A stretch of 64,000 nucleotides of DNA from Apostichopus japonicus (taxonomy: Eukaryota; Echinodermata; Holothuroidea; Aspidochirotida; Stichopodidae). Within the stretch, counting starts at the first letter, position 1. The number at the start of each line of letters is the position of its first letter. The stretch is taken from positions 7,062,713 through 7,126,712 of the forward strand of contig NC_092574.1 in the NCBI RefSeq assembly GCF_037975245.1, given 5' to 3'. Position numbers and translations under genes: made by a program. The notes under the pieces were generated by a model, which searched no databases, was not told where the DNA came from, and saw only the letters and a list, made by a program, of their open reading frames with translations. Shown one piece after another: positions 35,215 to 57,444 of this stretch.

Positions 35215-38200
35215 AAGAAAAAGAATTATTATGATTACGAACAAGAATAAAACATCGAGAAGACAATTAAACGATACATGTTATCTATTTCTTATGTTTA
35301 TTTCGACTTAATTTCCATGGCTTAGTATGTGCAAAAATCACGACTTGGTTTCTTTCATCATCTCTTCAAGCTTTCAGAACCATCTTCGCCAATAAAGCCT
35401 TGAGAATGTCAGCTAATCATATCGCGTTAATAGTGTTAGCTTTCCGACATTGGGTAAAGCGTTCTCCCAGAAAGAAGAGCAAAACAAAAAACAAAAAAAA
35501 AACACACAAATATGAAGTCAGCTTTGTCCAAATCTATGGTGATGAATCTGATAATGATTTTTATTATTGTGTTGCACCCTTGAGGCGTTGCCATGGTGAG
35601 TCCTTGGATATTGTATGAGTGACGTTCTCTGTGGAGAGAGAAGAGATTTGGGATTTATTCCGATGCAAAATATGAAAGGGAAAACCTTTGGTAAAATGGC
35701 GATGCAACAATAGCTTATTAAGTGGTAATTCTAAAGGCTTAATGCACACGTAGTACAGAGTTATTTAAAAAGTGGCAATTATAGATATATAAAAAAAAAA
35801 TGTGTTCTTTCTTCTCTTTATTATTGGAAAAGGTACTTTCATTTGATCTGGGACATGTTAACACTGTTGCATTACATTATGATGGAATGTGTTTCTAATA
35901 TGTAGACAGTGCATGGTGTGATATTTTGATTTTGAAAAATCAATATTTTCAATATGAATCATATGACAGCATCATATGTGTGTAAAGAGAAATATTGCTG
36001 AGAAAAATTAGAAACATTCAAATCATTTTGTCATCTCCAAAACAACTGTCTGGTCGCCTCCATCTATAACCCCACCACGTCCTGTCATTCCCCCACCCCT
36101 CTCCCTTGCAGGGGGTAGGCACTTTTCCCCCACTGTTCTCCAAAATAGCAAATGTGCCCTACTGGCAAATAAAATGTACCCCTGTGATGAAGAACTGTCT
36201 TTTGAATATCTTAAGCTTTGGCTAATTTTAATATTTTATTTTAACTATTTATTTTAGTCTGTACATGCTTTTTTTCTTTAAATAGCATCCCATACCTTTT
36301 TGTAGCTCGGTTAACAATAAAAAATCTCAATAAATAGTATTGATAGCATACTAACACATCATATATACTTAAGTGATATGGCCGGTGTGTATCGGTTTAT
36401 AGCATAACGAGTGGTGGTTGTGGAATGAGAAAGTGCCCCCTCTGATGTTGTACCCACCCCCCAATATTTGGAAGCTTCCTACCCCTTGCTCCCTTGCCTA
36501 CTTTAGATTCCCTCACCAGCCTGCCTTCGATAGCCAGGTCGGGCCCAAGAACAATTATGTGACCAGCCCACCTCTTCATTTTTATGTTTATATGATAGTG
36601 TCTCTTCGGAGCGGATTTTACAAGGAGGGGGAGGGGGGGGGGAGGAGTGACCTTGTGGTCGTTGAAGCCGATTTCACACGGGGAAAATCCACCTCCACGT
36701 CAAAACACAAGTTTGTAATAACTGCTTAGGCTATAATAAATTTGCGTGCGTTTGTTGAAAGTGGCCCTGGAAGGGTAAGGGGGTGGGGTAGGGGAGAAGG
36801 GGCTTTAGACACTAAGATAAATGAACTCTCCTTCATTGTCCGGGAGTAACATGACAGATGGTCACCTTTCAGAAGACTTTTCAATAATTTTAAGCAAAAC
36901 ATAACTTTTTGACCAACACCCGATGACCTGCATCGTATACTTACCAAAGCTTTGTTCAATGATACTAGTCTGGATTCAATGCTTTGTCTTACGACCTGTA
37001 TGAAGATAAACAAAAACAAGGAGGGAAAATTTATTTAGTTACAAAAGAAGAACACCCCATTTAAGATCTGTTCCGATACATCTTACTGTGCAGGGTTTAG
37101 ATCGTCTGACCGATCATACTGTAACCATAGCAATGATGACGTCACTGCATATGAATATCATCGTCGTATGTTAATATGTTTACTAAGTCAGTGACCCATT
37201 ATTTATAAAAACGTGTTTCTTCTTGTTGCGCATATATTAAAGGACAGCTGTTTGGTGCTCGTAAGGGTAACAATGTCCCGCCGAGAGAACACACACGGAT
37301 ATTAGATATTTGAGCATGTTTCTTTGAACAATGTTATCTGGATAATCTTAAAACCTCAAAGAAAATACGTTGCTATTCCAATAAACATCGAAAAATTCTC
37401 CCTCGGCTTAGATCACTTTCATTGCGCATGCGGATGAAAAAAGGCCTACTTTGAATATAAAACAATAGCTATAAGATGTTGTCATGGTCGTGGTGTTAAA
37501 AAAAAGAGCCGTCATTTTCGGTGAATTTAGATTCTGTTCCACTACTGATCCTTGTGAATAAATCAAATGTCTTTAAAAAAAATATATATATATACAACAA
37601 AGATTCAATTGTTTTATAACCCCGAATATATTCACAGTGACGTCATCGCACACGGCTTTTACCCCGCCTCACATGTATTTGTAGAGCCCCTACCTGCACA
37701 TTTTCTCTATGTCCAATACACCATTCTTGTAATGTCCAATGTTGTCCGATGAGTCCTTCCTTTTGAATGTTTCCTCGGTGGACCATTTTGTTGTCCACTC
37801 GCTTTTGTGCAGTTGAAATGTATTGTGTTGATTAACAGCTTTCAAGGTATCAACAAAACAATGTCGTTGTCGTACCAACGAAATGACAAGATAATTGCGT
37901 GTAAACGCTTATGATGTCGCACACTAATGGGCGTAACTGCAGAAAGGATCGTCACATAGGCCTATATATATATATATACTTGTTCCGCAAAATGCGCTCA
38001 GTACAGAATGAGAAATCTGTTACCTGGTTACAGCGCCTTTGCGCTTCGATATAACGTTTCGATTGCGCGGCAGTAATCAGGGGTATCATATCGCTACACT
38101 TGCAGATGGCTATAGTGTTTACAAGTCATCGAGCGCGACTTTGTTTATTGAATTATTACGTAACAGATAAAGCGCACATCGCTGAGACTACTACGTGCCA

Positions 38201-38385
38201 AAACCCACGTGACTTTGTCGGCGTCGTTCTTTACCACGCGTCACGAGCAGTTCCTTCTGGTCAACGCAGAGAAGAAAGTAATTCCATAGTGGAAAGTAGG
38301 ATTTATTTTCAATCGTGGCAGATGCCTTTGATGGTCGGGTGTATGAAGCTTTACGCGTGCTCATTGCGTGACTATGCGTTTCGAC
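35215..38385. other. Intergenic stretch before the CNBD2-like gene
   Basis: No gene or RNA recognised. It has G- and C-rich runs near 36425-36460 and 36625-36650 and a short (AT)n near 37968. Small open frames are unrelated to known families as far as I can tell. Confidence 0.5.
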
Positions 38386-38430
38386 TTATAAGCGCATAAA
38401 TAGAATGTATGACGTGTTTAGCGAACGTCA
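38386..38430 (+). promoter_or_regulatory. Possible CNBD2-like promoter: TATA-like and CRE half-sites
   Basis: ATAAATA at 38396-38402 lies about 160 bp before the start codon. It is followed by TGACGTG at 38410-38416 and the inverse half-site AACGTCA at 38424-38430. CRE-type sites are common in promoters of cAMP-responsive and testis-expressed genes. This is a reading by eye only. Confidence 0.3.
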
Positions 38431-38557
38431 TAGTAACACATAGAGTTGGGACAACACACACGGTATTTATTCATCTATGTATGTATACATATATACATAC
38501 ATTGCTTGAGGCTAGGCTTCGGCTCCGTAGCGTTGCTGTTCACTAAATGCTAGCAAC

Positions 38558-41500
38558 ATGCAATCTCCGTGCACTTCTACGACCCCGGATGAGAATTCTG
38601 CCCTCGATTCGTTGGAGAACCCTGCTCTTCGAGTCAGAAGGGGAGGGACCATCCTGGACACGGTGCCTTTGCTTGACCAGACTGGGGATTCCCCTCAAGA
38701 AACATATTTAGAAGAGTCGGAAGAAGTGAAACATGTTGTCTGTGAAGAAGTTGATGCAGCTACAGAACATGTCACAGAACATGCCACAGAACATGCCACG
38801 GAACATGCCACAGAACATGCCACAGAACATGTCACTCCAAGTCTACCAGAGTTAGAGGTAAATGTAATTTACAAGTATTATCGCTGTCTGTGATATTATC
38901 GCGTATGCCCCATCTTGATGCCCCACTTAGATCCAAATTCAGATGCAAAAAGATAAGACATTTACCCTGAAGAAATGTGATATTTCTTAACGAGTTTATG
39001 AGAAAGGCATTTTGACGTCAATGAAAAAAATAAGGATTCGAAAAATAAACCTATTCACGACTTATTTCATTAGATATCGTTTGCAATTTTTGCTTTTTTT
39101 TCGGGGGAAAAAAGTTTCACATTCCTAAATCACGACGTCGCCCCCTCAATTAATAAATGACGTCACCCCTTCAACAAATAAATGTTTCTCGCCATTTTAC
39201 ACTTACTTGTTTGTTCTATTATTTTTTTAAATATTTTTTATTATTATGATTCTGGTGCTATGTTCCCGCTATAGCCTTGACCTACAAACTTTTAATAAAA
39301 ATCGTATTTTGGTCAATGAATAAAATATTCTAGCCCAGTTCACAGCAGGAGACCGCTGGTTTAATCGATAAATCAATCAACCAGTATATAGGCAGGATAG
39401 TTTTGATTTTGAGGTGTGTGTGCGTGTCTGTGTGGGTCGGACGTGAATTCATATAGGCCTAGTTATAAAGCAGTGCGATAGATTTAAATTGCTATACGTA
39501 AAAACGTCTGTTAGAATGAAATACCTTTTACACATGTCGCAAAACAATGTACGCTGTAACCACTATTAATAGCTAAAGGTGTTCTTTATTCTTTATTTAG
39601 CCACACAGTGTAAAACGTCGACTACATGGGTAATAGTTACATCTACAAATGAACAGCCAATTTTCAGCACAAACTTTTCTCTGAATTGTGGAGAACGAAA
39701 ATGAAGGCAAAGCACAAGGATTTATTCGTGGGAGGGGAGGGGGGTTTTTGGGGGGGAGGAGAATGTGTACATGTGTGTGGTTGGGGATGGGGGCATTGTG
39801 ATGGGGGCATGGAGATGGGGAGAAATGAAGGGGTCGGATGGGTGAAATGAGTAATAACAGTCGCTACCCATTGGGTTCGTTACTCGCGAAATGTTAAGTA
39901 CCCATGTATGTCCTTAGTGTGTGTTTTGAAGAATTCTTTAATAAAGTTGTTCTTGTCACTGATATATTCAATGAACGATTGTTTGGAAGAATATGTATTT
40001 GACTTTGTAAATAAACGGTCAATTATGACAACAAAAATAATTCAACAATAACTACAACAATAACAACGTAGCCTACCATCCTTCTTACTAGGACGAAACA
40101 TCCTGAGTAAAGTGGTTTAGAAATTACAAGATCCAAAATGAAGCGACCTAAGTTGTGATGTAGAAGGCGGAACAGTATGAGTGTTAGGGGAATGGGAGGG
40201 GTGGGGGAGGGGGAGGGGAGGGTAGTTAGATGGGAGGACTTATCTACATTTGTTATTTTAAAGAAACTGTTACTTTAAAATCTTATCTGAATCCTTTTTT
40301 TTTTCTTTTAATACTATTACTTAATTTTCAGCCTCCTCGAACTCCGCTTCAAAGATTTCGCGCAATTGCTACCACTGTGAAGCATAACTTACTCTGGGCT
40401 CGTCTGCTAGCTAAAGAGGATAATGAGAAATCGTTTGTAGTGAAACACGAAGATGGCAGCTACGACCAGAGTATGACGTTTAATGTGAACGCATTCAAAT
40501 CTAACGTACAGACAGTGGACTCGCTGCCATCTGACGCAAAACGCATCATGACCAAGAACCAATGGGGACGCACACCAGCAGAGCTTAAATACCTGCAGAG
40601 TTTCATCGGAAAGGTAAGTTCAGTTTATTCTTGGAACTGGTTGCTACGTTTTGAGAGTATATCATGAAGGTATATTAGCCTAGTGATGTATATACATGTG
40701 GTATGATTCTATACGATGAGATATTGCGCATTATACAACACCTAATTGTATTCTGGTCATTTGATTGGTCAATTGCTCGTTGATTGCATGCAAAATCCGC
40801 TCGATTCCACTCTACGAATTAGAACCATGGGTTATACTTTTTTGGTAGCACGTTTTCCAATGGTAAGAGAGCAGAGAAACCTGTCTGTTCAAAACAATCT
40901 GTTGCATGAGTGCATTTTACCCATCTTAATATAATATGTTGTATAAAACAAAATAATGAATGGTTTCCATTCGTTCCATTCGTGCATTCGTTGAAAGATG
41001 TAATTTGTTCCATTCAACTCGGCTGCGCCTCGTTGAATGGAACATTCCATCTTTCAACTCATGAAATATTTGCACTATTGCAGTCATATCCATTCATTAT
41101 TTGTATACTATTTGGTGATATGTCACGGTGTCATGGTGCTACATCACTATAAGGTAGCATGTACACTTATTAAAAGCTCAATTGGCTTACACACTAAATC
41201 ACAAAAGTCATGTGGTCTCTTAGTCCAGATTCTCAATAGCTAAACGCTACCCATCGTTAGATAGCTGACTTGTTGCAATGGCCTTTCATGGCACCATCAA
41301 TTGTCCGTATCATTTACCATGTCGATTCGTCACTTGTAAACAAACCTCTTCACTCAGTAGTAAACAATTTTCGTACGCTGCCCCTGAGAGGCCTAGAGGG
41401 ATCTAGACTTGCCTCAATTGACCCAATTTTAGTACCACATGTACTTCCATGCATGCTCTTTAACATGCAAGCCACAAAAAAAAAATGCATTTTGGCACTT

Positions 41501-44500
41501 ATTTCTGATTGATATAGACTCTAATAGGAGTATGCCACCTTAACATGTTGCTGTATGGTGTAGTGATGGTGCTATAACACAATAATATAATGGTTTGGTG
41601 CTATGAGGTGAAATGGCGCTCCAAGTTAACGATGTGTGCATAGCTACAAGGGTATAACGGAATGTGCCAAATTTATACTTTGCTGCATTTGTAATGAAAG
41701 CTATATTTAAGGTATATACGATGCTATTTCATCATTTCGGTCACAGTGCTATGGGACGCCGCATATGGACTTATTACAGTCTAGTTGAGTATCGTTGGGC
41801 GTGGTCCGTGTAAACGACACAAGTATGCCTGGTTGGATATTGACTCACTACCAGTGAAAATATTTAAGATGATGTACTCCTATCGCGCATGACGCGAAAA
41901 GAGACATCCGTCAGACGAGCCTTCCCCCCCCCCCCCCGCCCAACCCCCTCCAGACATTTCCACAATTGGAGAGTGAAGAAGAAAAGGGGGGAAAACAAAG
42001 AAAAATATGAGGTCGGATATCTGTTTTGGACGATTGACCTCAACAACACCAGTTTCGCAACATTCCGTTTCCCTTGATCAGTACGACTGTCATAACCAAT
42101 TTGTTTTACGATGTATCCGCAAAATTAATAGAAGAGGCTCATCATAACATTTACCACTAACTATATCGATGCATTTAACATCTCAGTATATTGAACGGTA
42201 AATCTTTTTGTGTTAACAGAATCTAACTCCTTATAACTGCCTCTCGCTTCCCCTAACACTCTCTTGAGTACACTCCAAGTGTTGGCCCTCTTACTGTACC
42301 CCCCTTTTATACCCTTTTATCGATTCCTATATAGTTTGATGTTCAGTCATGATCAAAGTCCTCGAAGACGATCGGTCAGGATTAATTAGTCTAGCTCTCT
42401 CGTGGTCAAAACAAAGAGGAAGTGATAAAACATGATCTGAGGGAATGTCGGATCACTGAACTTGTAAAGGGAGACGTGATAATTGTCGGTGACAAGTTGA
42501 AAGAGAAGAAACCGCACTTTAAAGTAAAAAACAATAGAATAGAAAGAAAGAAATGAAATGAACAGAAGAAAATATTCTACCTTACCTGGGTAGGGCCACG
42601 GGCGGGGGGGGGGGGGGCGGGGGACGTCCGAGGGTGTTAGCAAGTATCATGACTATATGTTTTGCGCAGCGACAATATAATCATTGGTCGTGTTATTTTA
42701 AGATGATAGAAAGAGTTGGGAGAAGGAAGGGAAGGCTTGAAGGGGGTGGGGGGTGGGATGCTTCCGATGGCGTTAACAAGTTTCACGACCATATATTTTT
42801 GCGCAGCGACAAAAGAATCATTGGTCGTGTATATTTAAGATGATAGGAGTTTAGAGAAGGGAGGGGGGGGGGGTGGTTCCATCAAAGTCTTCATCGGCTA
42901 TACATATGGTACTTGGGATTCAGTTAGCTTGTTCGCTTCACTTGCAAGAACTAAAAACGGGACGCTCGCCTGGCGAGGGGGGGGGGGGGAAATTGGTCAG
43001 AGGGGAGTAGAGGAAGTGAAAGGATATATCGATTTATCGAATAAGTGTAAAATTTTAAAGCGGGTTGATTGGACCCGGAAACCCTCCTCCAATCTTCTGT
43101 AAAACTTCTGATAAAGGTTTACCTCATCAAGTTTAAGTTTTTCTTACTTATTTCATTTATGTATATGTATATGTACAATGTTAAGTTCATGTTTTTGTTC
43201 GAGTATATTTTCCACTTTTTAGTTCCAGTATAGGACATGGATCAAATGAACGCATTTGCAATTTTGAAGAAAAAGGTTTTTCGTCTTCAAAACGTCTCTT
43301 CGAAGTAAAACAGCGAGTGAAAATAAAAACCCAACGTGTTATTTTTTTGTTTTCTCGCGAATGTCTGTAAATTGATCTTTATTTCTTCTTGATGTAATGC
43401 TCATCTTCAGTTGAAGTGCTTCGAGAGATATTCCGTGACTGTCAAGAATGAATTAGCTGCTGTCCTTTACTACGAAAGCTTCGAAGAGGGAAGGGTGATC
43501 GTCCGGCAAGGACATCCGGGTCTCTCCTTCTACTTTGTACTCTCTGGGACGGTAACCGCCGAAGTCACCGACACCGATAAACGAACCGGCGAACAGAACA
43601 CCCAGACTAACGGGGAATTTACGGCAGGGTCTTCTTTCGGTGAACTGGCGCTACTGCATGGAACAAAACGAACCGCTACCATTATCTGTAAATGTAAGAC
43701 ACTCACAGACTATAAATTGTATTTTTGTGAAAAAGAAAAAAAAATCCTCTCACCACCCCACCCTCCTCATCATTTCATAAAGCTTGAGCGGCAAGACCAC
43801 CCGATACTCATAGCTAGTACAGTAACTACTGTTCATGTTCCACAACCGTGCATCAGTAACTACTGCGCTGTGTTCTCAACACGGTAACATATGTTACAGT
43901 TGGCACAGTAATTACTGGAAAGCTGTTACACGTTGAACTACGAGTCCGAAAGGTGAAAATTTGCAGTAATTTAAAAATTTAAAATTTAAATGTTTTTAAA
44001 TTAAAAAAAAATAACATTTAAAATTTTAATATTTTTTTTGTTAAATTTACAGTAGGAAAAAAACTTGCCACCTGTAACACATGTTACCGCCTTACGAAAA
44101 CAGCGCAGTAGTTACTGATGCACGGTTGTGGAACATGAACAGTAGTTACTGTACTATATAGCTATGAGTATTGGCTGGCAAGACACACTTTCACTTTGAA
44201 AATGAAACGTTCGTAAAACTATGCACGTACCGACTGATGATGCTTAACTGCCCCAAACAAACTAACAAACAAGTTAAAACAATGAAGAAGGGAAAGAATG
44301 AAATTAACACCCACTTTGCGATATTTGATATCGAAGAAGTACTAGCGGAAAGAAAGGGTCTGAGGCGGCACTAACAAGTTTTTACTTCAATGTAACAACA
44401 TAAAAAAAAGGTCTGTAAATTAAGTTAGTTAGTGTCGGCAATGTTATATGGAGAGGGGTGCAGTCAGGGGGTGCAAAGGTTTAGGGACCTTCTTCTTGAT

Positions 44501-46437
44501 GCCAACGTGATCTGCATGTATGCCAACCATGCCTGCAAGAAATATACCTTTTAACCGATGTGCGATTGATGGGATTAATTTTTTTTCATATATAATGATT
44601 TTCTTTTTTCTTTCAGGCAATAGCGAGTTTCTCCGTCTTGATAAACCAGACTTTGATATGGTACTGCGGAGAAGTTACCAACAAGATTGGGAACTTAGAA
44701 TGAATGCTCTGAGGTCTGTCGCAGCATTCGGTGAATGGGACGAGGAAGAGTTGTGTGCTACCAACGATAGAGCAAGACTTGTAGAATATCCTCCGAATAC
44801 TGTAAGCTGATCAACTGCCCTGTTACGTATTTCTTTTTTAAATTCCACGGAGGCAACGGCGTTAGTCAGAAAGCTGTTGGCGTGGATACAGGGTGGGCAC
44901 CGATTTTATCTTATATGGACCTCAATGCTTACCACGCGCGCGATTGTATTCATCAGTTTTTCAATGATGTATATAGGGAAAAAAATGAGGACCAAATTTC
45001 ACGGTTGCTTGCTATCGACGATTTGTTCGGGGTACCCGCAGTACGTGGGTTTCGAAAGGGAAGGGAAGGACAGAGTGACGTAATAACATACCAGTTCGTA
45101 ATAGGGAGAAGGGGGGGGGGTGTAACACTGGGTTAAAGAAGCTAAAGGCGTCGCCAGGTTGGAGTGCATGCCGAAAGCGCTGACTTCCTTTTGATAGCGA
45201 AAGTTGCTAGTTTCGTCGGAACCGCGCCACTTGGATCAAGGCCCCAGCGACGCCGGTTCGATGCCCGAGCCGCCGGCTATTTAAACCCCAACCCGCCCCT
45301 TGGCCTTGGGTATAGGTGCCCCGTTTATCCCATTAAGTTCCCGTGTATCTACGTCGCTGTATCAATATAGGCCTACATGTGTATGTATAGCTATGAGAGC
45401 CGCATAAATTTATGAACGTTTCTTTGTCTATTAACATTCCTCAGCTTATTCTTGGAGACGTGGACCAACCCCCTGATAATATTTACTTCATCAAGACTGG
45501 CGAATGTAAAATAGTCCGGGAAGTCACCCTTATCCAATCAAAAACGCCGTTAGGTAAAATCAACCTCTCTTTGCCACCTTTCGACGAGGACCACGAAGTC
45601 AAGAGAGATTTTCAACTGGGTCCGATGCAGTCATTTGCCAAGAAGTATCTTCATGTTACTACCATTGGGAAGGGATCATTCTTTGGTGTAGGTTAGTGAT
45701 AATATTACGTCGGCATCAACATTATTTCGGTCAAGTGCATGGTTTTCTCCCTCCATCCGGGGTGTCTCCAGAATAGTTCATGAAAATCATCGGGTTCTTT
45801 TTTTTTTGGTCAATGAAAGATGATAAAACATCAGAATGTGAATGTGAATAATAATAAAAATTAATTTAAATAAAATATCAACTTCTGACATCTGCATTAT
45901 CCTCCCCCCCCCCCCTTAAAGAGCCAAGGTAATCGGGCGTATTGTAACACAACTAGCCTACATATAAGCTTCCATCCACAGCTTTGTCTACGTAAGTAAA
46001 TTAATATTATTTCTTCTTTCTTTAATTTAATCTGTAGTCGGCCTAACCAGTGGCAATCCTGTAACTTATAATCTAGTTCATCCCTTCCAATCTCTAATAT
46101 CTCCTTCTCTTTTTATCCTATTTTCCCAGGCGAGGACCTACGTAAGACTTACGTCATCAGTGCGGTGAAAGTGGAGTGCCTTCTCGTATCTAAGGTAGCC
46201 TTTATGCGCCATGAGCGAGGCCGGTGTTTGCACTCTATGAAGGACACCATTGAAGATCTCTACCCTTCCTACGAGGAATCATTCTCCAGTTACCTTGACG
46301 ACAAAAGATGGCGGACATATAAACACAAGCTCGTGAAGGAGCTGGTCGGTCAACGAAAAATACTAAATACGACAAAATTATCGGCTGTACCTTTAGTCCT
46401 GAGAAAAGATTGTGTTCCAAGGTCTTTTCGTCTTTAA
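38558..46437 (+). CDS. CNBD2: CNBD2-like cyclic nucleotide-binding domain protein, complete, 6 exons
   Basis: Exons: 38558-38857, 40332-40613, 43411-43693, 44617-44801, 45445-45691, 46130-46437. All are GT-AG with agreeing phases (0,0,1,0,1); total 1605 bp or 534 residues, near the human CNBD2 length of about 576. The N-terminal 100 residues are low complexity with six TEHA/TEHV repeats. Exon 2 has the family segment ...MTKNQWGRTPAELKYLQSF. Exon 3 encodes a cyclic-nucleotide-binding fold: GRVIVRQGHPGLSFYFVLSG, then the phosphate-binding cassette FGELALLHGTKRTATI with its key Glu and Arg. Exons 5 and 6 carry a second, degenerate fold (DNIYFIKTGECKIV, GSFFGVGEDLRKT). Mammalian CNBD2 binds cAMP and is needed for sperm flagellum function; a similar role here is inference. 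Confidence 0.85.
39715..39850 (+). repeat. G-rich tracts in CNBD2-like intron 1
   Basis: Several runs of four or more G lie close together here and again at 40185-40222, 110 bp before exon 2. Both could form G-quadruplexes. Confidence 0.6.
40941..41107. mobile_element. Foldback MITE in CNBD2-like intron 2
   Basis: Inner arms GTTGAAAGATG...TTCCATTCAAC and the inverse pair around CGGCTGCGCC at 40990-41058. Outer arms CAAATAATGAATGG repeat inverted at about 40950-40963 and 41090-41103. No clear TSD was identified. Confidence 0.65.
42616..42860. repeat. Tandem duplication, about 140-bp period, CNBD2-like intron 2
   Basis: GTGTTAGCAAGTATCATGAC with TTTTGCGCAGCGACAA and ATCATTGGTCGTGTTATTTT recurs about 140 bp downstream in slightly changed form. 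G-rich runs separate the copies. Confidence 0.8.
43798..44176. mobile_element. Long-arm MITE, 379 bp, perfect 8-bp TSD, CNBD2-like intron 3
   Basis: Inverted arms of roughly 100 bp (ATACTCATAGCT..., then GTACAGTAACTACTGTTCAT..., then CATCAGTAACTACTGCGCTG...) face each other around an A+T-rich core. GGCAAGAC is duplicated at 43790-43797 and 44177-44184. The left arm starts 105 bp after the exon 3 donor. Confidence 0.85.
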
Positions 46438-46520
46438 TACGAAAGACTATACCCAAGAAAATAACGAAAACTCAAGGAAATATGTGATATGATATTATCT
46501 TGATATTGATATATTTACAA

Positions 46521-46526
46521 AATAAA
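46521..46526 (+). terminator. CNBD2-like poly(A) signal candidate
   Basis: AATAAA 84 bp after the stop codon. Confidence 0.6.
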
Positions 46527-48895
46527 ATTGCCACAAATTGAATTTGACTAAATGTACACATAATTTACGAAACTTTTAACAGCTCAAAGCTTTTACATAA
46601 ATACTGTGTGTTTTTCTATACCGAGCACTGTATGTTTTAAGCCTATATACACCACCCATGACATGGCCAAAAGTTTGCAATTATTTAATAGATTCCCATA
46701 GACTTCTAACCAGCCATGCATTTTTTTGTTGTTATTCACTACCTTATACGTCAATATGTGAACATTATATATTTAAATCATATTTCTTACGGGAATAATT
46801 GATTTTTTTTTGTGTTCAATTCGATTTAAAGTAGCTTTCCATGTTGCATGTAGGGGTAAACTTATAAGGCCGTATATAACATGATACTGACAATTTCATT
46901 AAGAAAGAAAGGTCTTTCCCCCTCTCAAGGAAACGAGACAAAAAAAAAGAGTGCTAATGTGTTAGCATTGTATACACGTCTGGCATTACAAAGTATAAGG
47001 TTAACTGTCAGCTCGAGTTTGCTCTCGATATTTAAGACAAATAAGACCTTTAAGATGCAATGCAACATATCTATGTTGATTATAACGTGAGTGACGTTTC
47101 CTAAATGTTAAAAGGAGAAAAGGAAAAGAAAAAGAGGGAAGGATATTGGGAATTAAAATCATGGAGGCCGTTTTAATGTACAGACGGACAGTCACGTGGG
47201 CATATGCAGCGATCATACACGCTAAGTTTATTAACCAACCGTATATACATCATTGTTGTATCAAGTTTGCGATAATCTTCAAAAAGAATAAAAAAGAAAA
47301 GAAAAGAAAAACTGAATCCCCCCAAAAAATAAAATAAAAATCAGTATTGATTATGAAAAACCAAAATATCGACGGAAAAGCATTTTGATGAAAAGTTGAC
47401 TAATTTTGAAAATTTTGTTCATCTTGCACGGGGAACCTCTTACAACATGAAGATATTGCCAATGAGGTTCTCGCAAGGCCAAATGAGGCCGATTTTATAA
47501 GGCTAAGTAAAGGGCAAAACGTATGGACTTGATCTCATTTGAGACATAACGGCACCTAACATAGAAGGGACTTTCGGTTGTACGTATTATGTGTACACCG
47601 TGGAACATGAGTTTATGGGCACAGGTTTTAGCTATAGACGGATTTGTCCAGGGGACTTGTCATACGTAATTAAAGTCTATGTTGAACAAAGGCCTCAAAA
47701 TGTCACTAATAACTTAAGTAATGAAATGTCTGCCAAATACCAAGTGGAAGTGACAAACAAGTTAAAGGATTATGAAGACGAAAAAATAGAGCTCGCTGGC
47801 AAAGAAACTTGTCGGCCTATTGCTTTGAGCCATCGTAAAAGTACGAAAATTTTTTGTTTTGTTTGAAAATGCTAAAACTACAAGGTTTGGTGATGGCTGA
47901 GCTTGTGTGAGGCTGAGGTGGGGGTTGGAAGGGGGGAGGGGCAAGGTAGGAAGGGGAGGGAGGGGGAGGTGGATCACTACAGCAGTTTCATTGCATAAGG
48001 CGTGCCATTAGTAACCTATCTTATTATGGTATAGAAGAGACAGATCACATGAAAATGTTACAAAGAATTATTAAATCGATTCACTTGAAGTGACTAACAC
48101 AGACTTGTATCGCAAGGTTCATTAACATTTCTTAAGGTCTTAACTAGCAATATGCATGACATTAACTGCGCATGCGGACTAAGTCCGTTACTGGTAAAAA
48201 ATAAGCAATAACAAAGCAAACATGCATTTACCGCATTTACACATATTGTGTTGGGTACTAAAGTTATTTTGGAGAAGACTTGCTGTTTGAATGGTTCATT
48301 CGTATTGCTCTCCACTCACCAAAAGTAAACAACTTAATGTCACATATTATTTGTCACCCTTATTGAAACATTTAACAAACATTTCACTGACCACTGCTTA
48401 CACAATTAATTATTAAGTAATTAGTCTTATTAAGTAGTATTACATTATTGTCTCAATGTCTCACCAAAAAAAAAAAAAGGACTGACCGTCTGAAGCTCCA
48501 AGAAGTCACTTTTGAAACTTGATGACAATAAAGACGAGCTGTTCGTTAATTTCAACGCTAGATTCACATTGCGCATGCTCAGTTGGATAACTTAATAACG
48601 CCTCATTTGTAAGCCAGTAACACTATACTATAGCAAAGCAGCAATGAAAAACGTCAATTTACCACTGTGAAACCATTGTTTTTTTTTGTTTTTTTTTCTT
48701 TTGTCGTAAAGCTGATGTTAGATTTCTCAAACTTACTAAAGACATATTTCTGGATTCTCCTTTGTTCACCATATTTTGTTTTTCGTTTTTAGCACTACGA
48801 CACTTTGTCTGCTTAAGACGAAAATGTACCCTTCTTTATCATCAATTTACATTCAGGTTTAAGATATAGAGAAAGAGGAAATTAATACATTTACA
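46527..48895. other. Intergenic stretch between convergent genes
   Basis: The CNBD2-like gene (plus) and the receptor gene (minus) converge here. The only open frame of note, 47591-47866, has no recognisable family. Otherwise A-rich runs and G-rich runs near 47920-47970. Confidence 0.5.
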
Positions 48896-48901
48896 TTTAT
48901 T
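48896..48901 (-). terminator. Receptor gene poly(A) signal candidate
   Basis: AATAAA on the minus strand, 230 bp past the stop codon at 49131. Confidence 0.45.
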
Positions 48902-49130
48902 CATCCTCATTGTGATGAAAGTATCTAACATTTCAGTGTGTGTTTCAGCTTTTCATATAATTCACTTATCACAATATTTTTGTCGAACACTTTCCTTCAG
49001 CGTCGTACAAAAAAAGCCCCCCCCCCCCCCCCAAAAAAAAAAGAAGCTTACTAAGAGAACCTTTCATCTTACTGCGTCAAAAGAATGACAAACAACCATA
49101 AAAAACAGAAGGTAGAATGAAAGAAATCAC

Positions 49131-57444
<8,314 letters not shown>

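Noticed and set aside
45180-45270. Possible tRNA-like head with GGTTCGATGCC
   Set aside because: A B-box-like motif is present but no convincing A box or cloverleaf; could be chance or an old SINE remnant.
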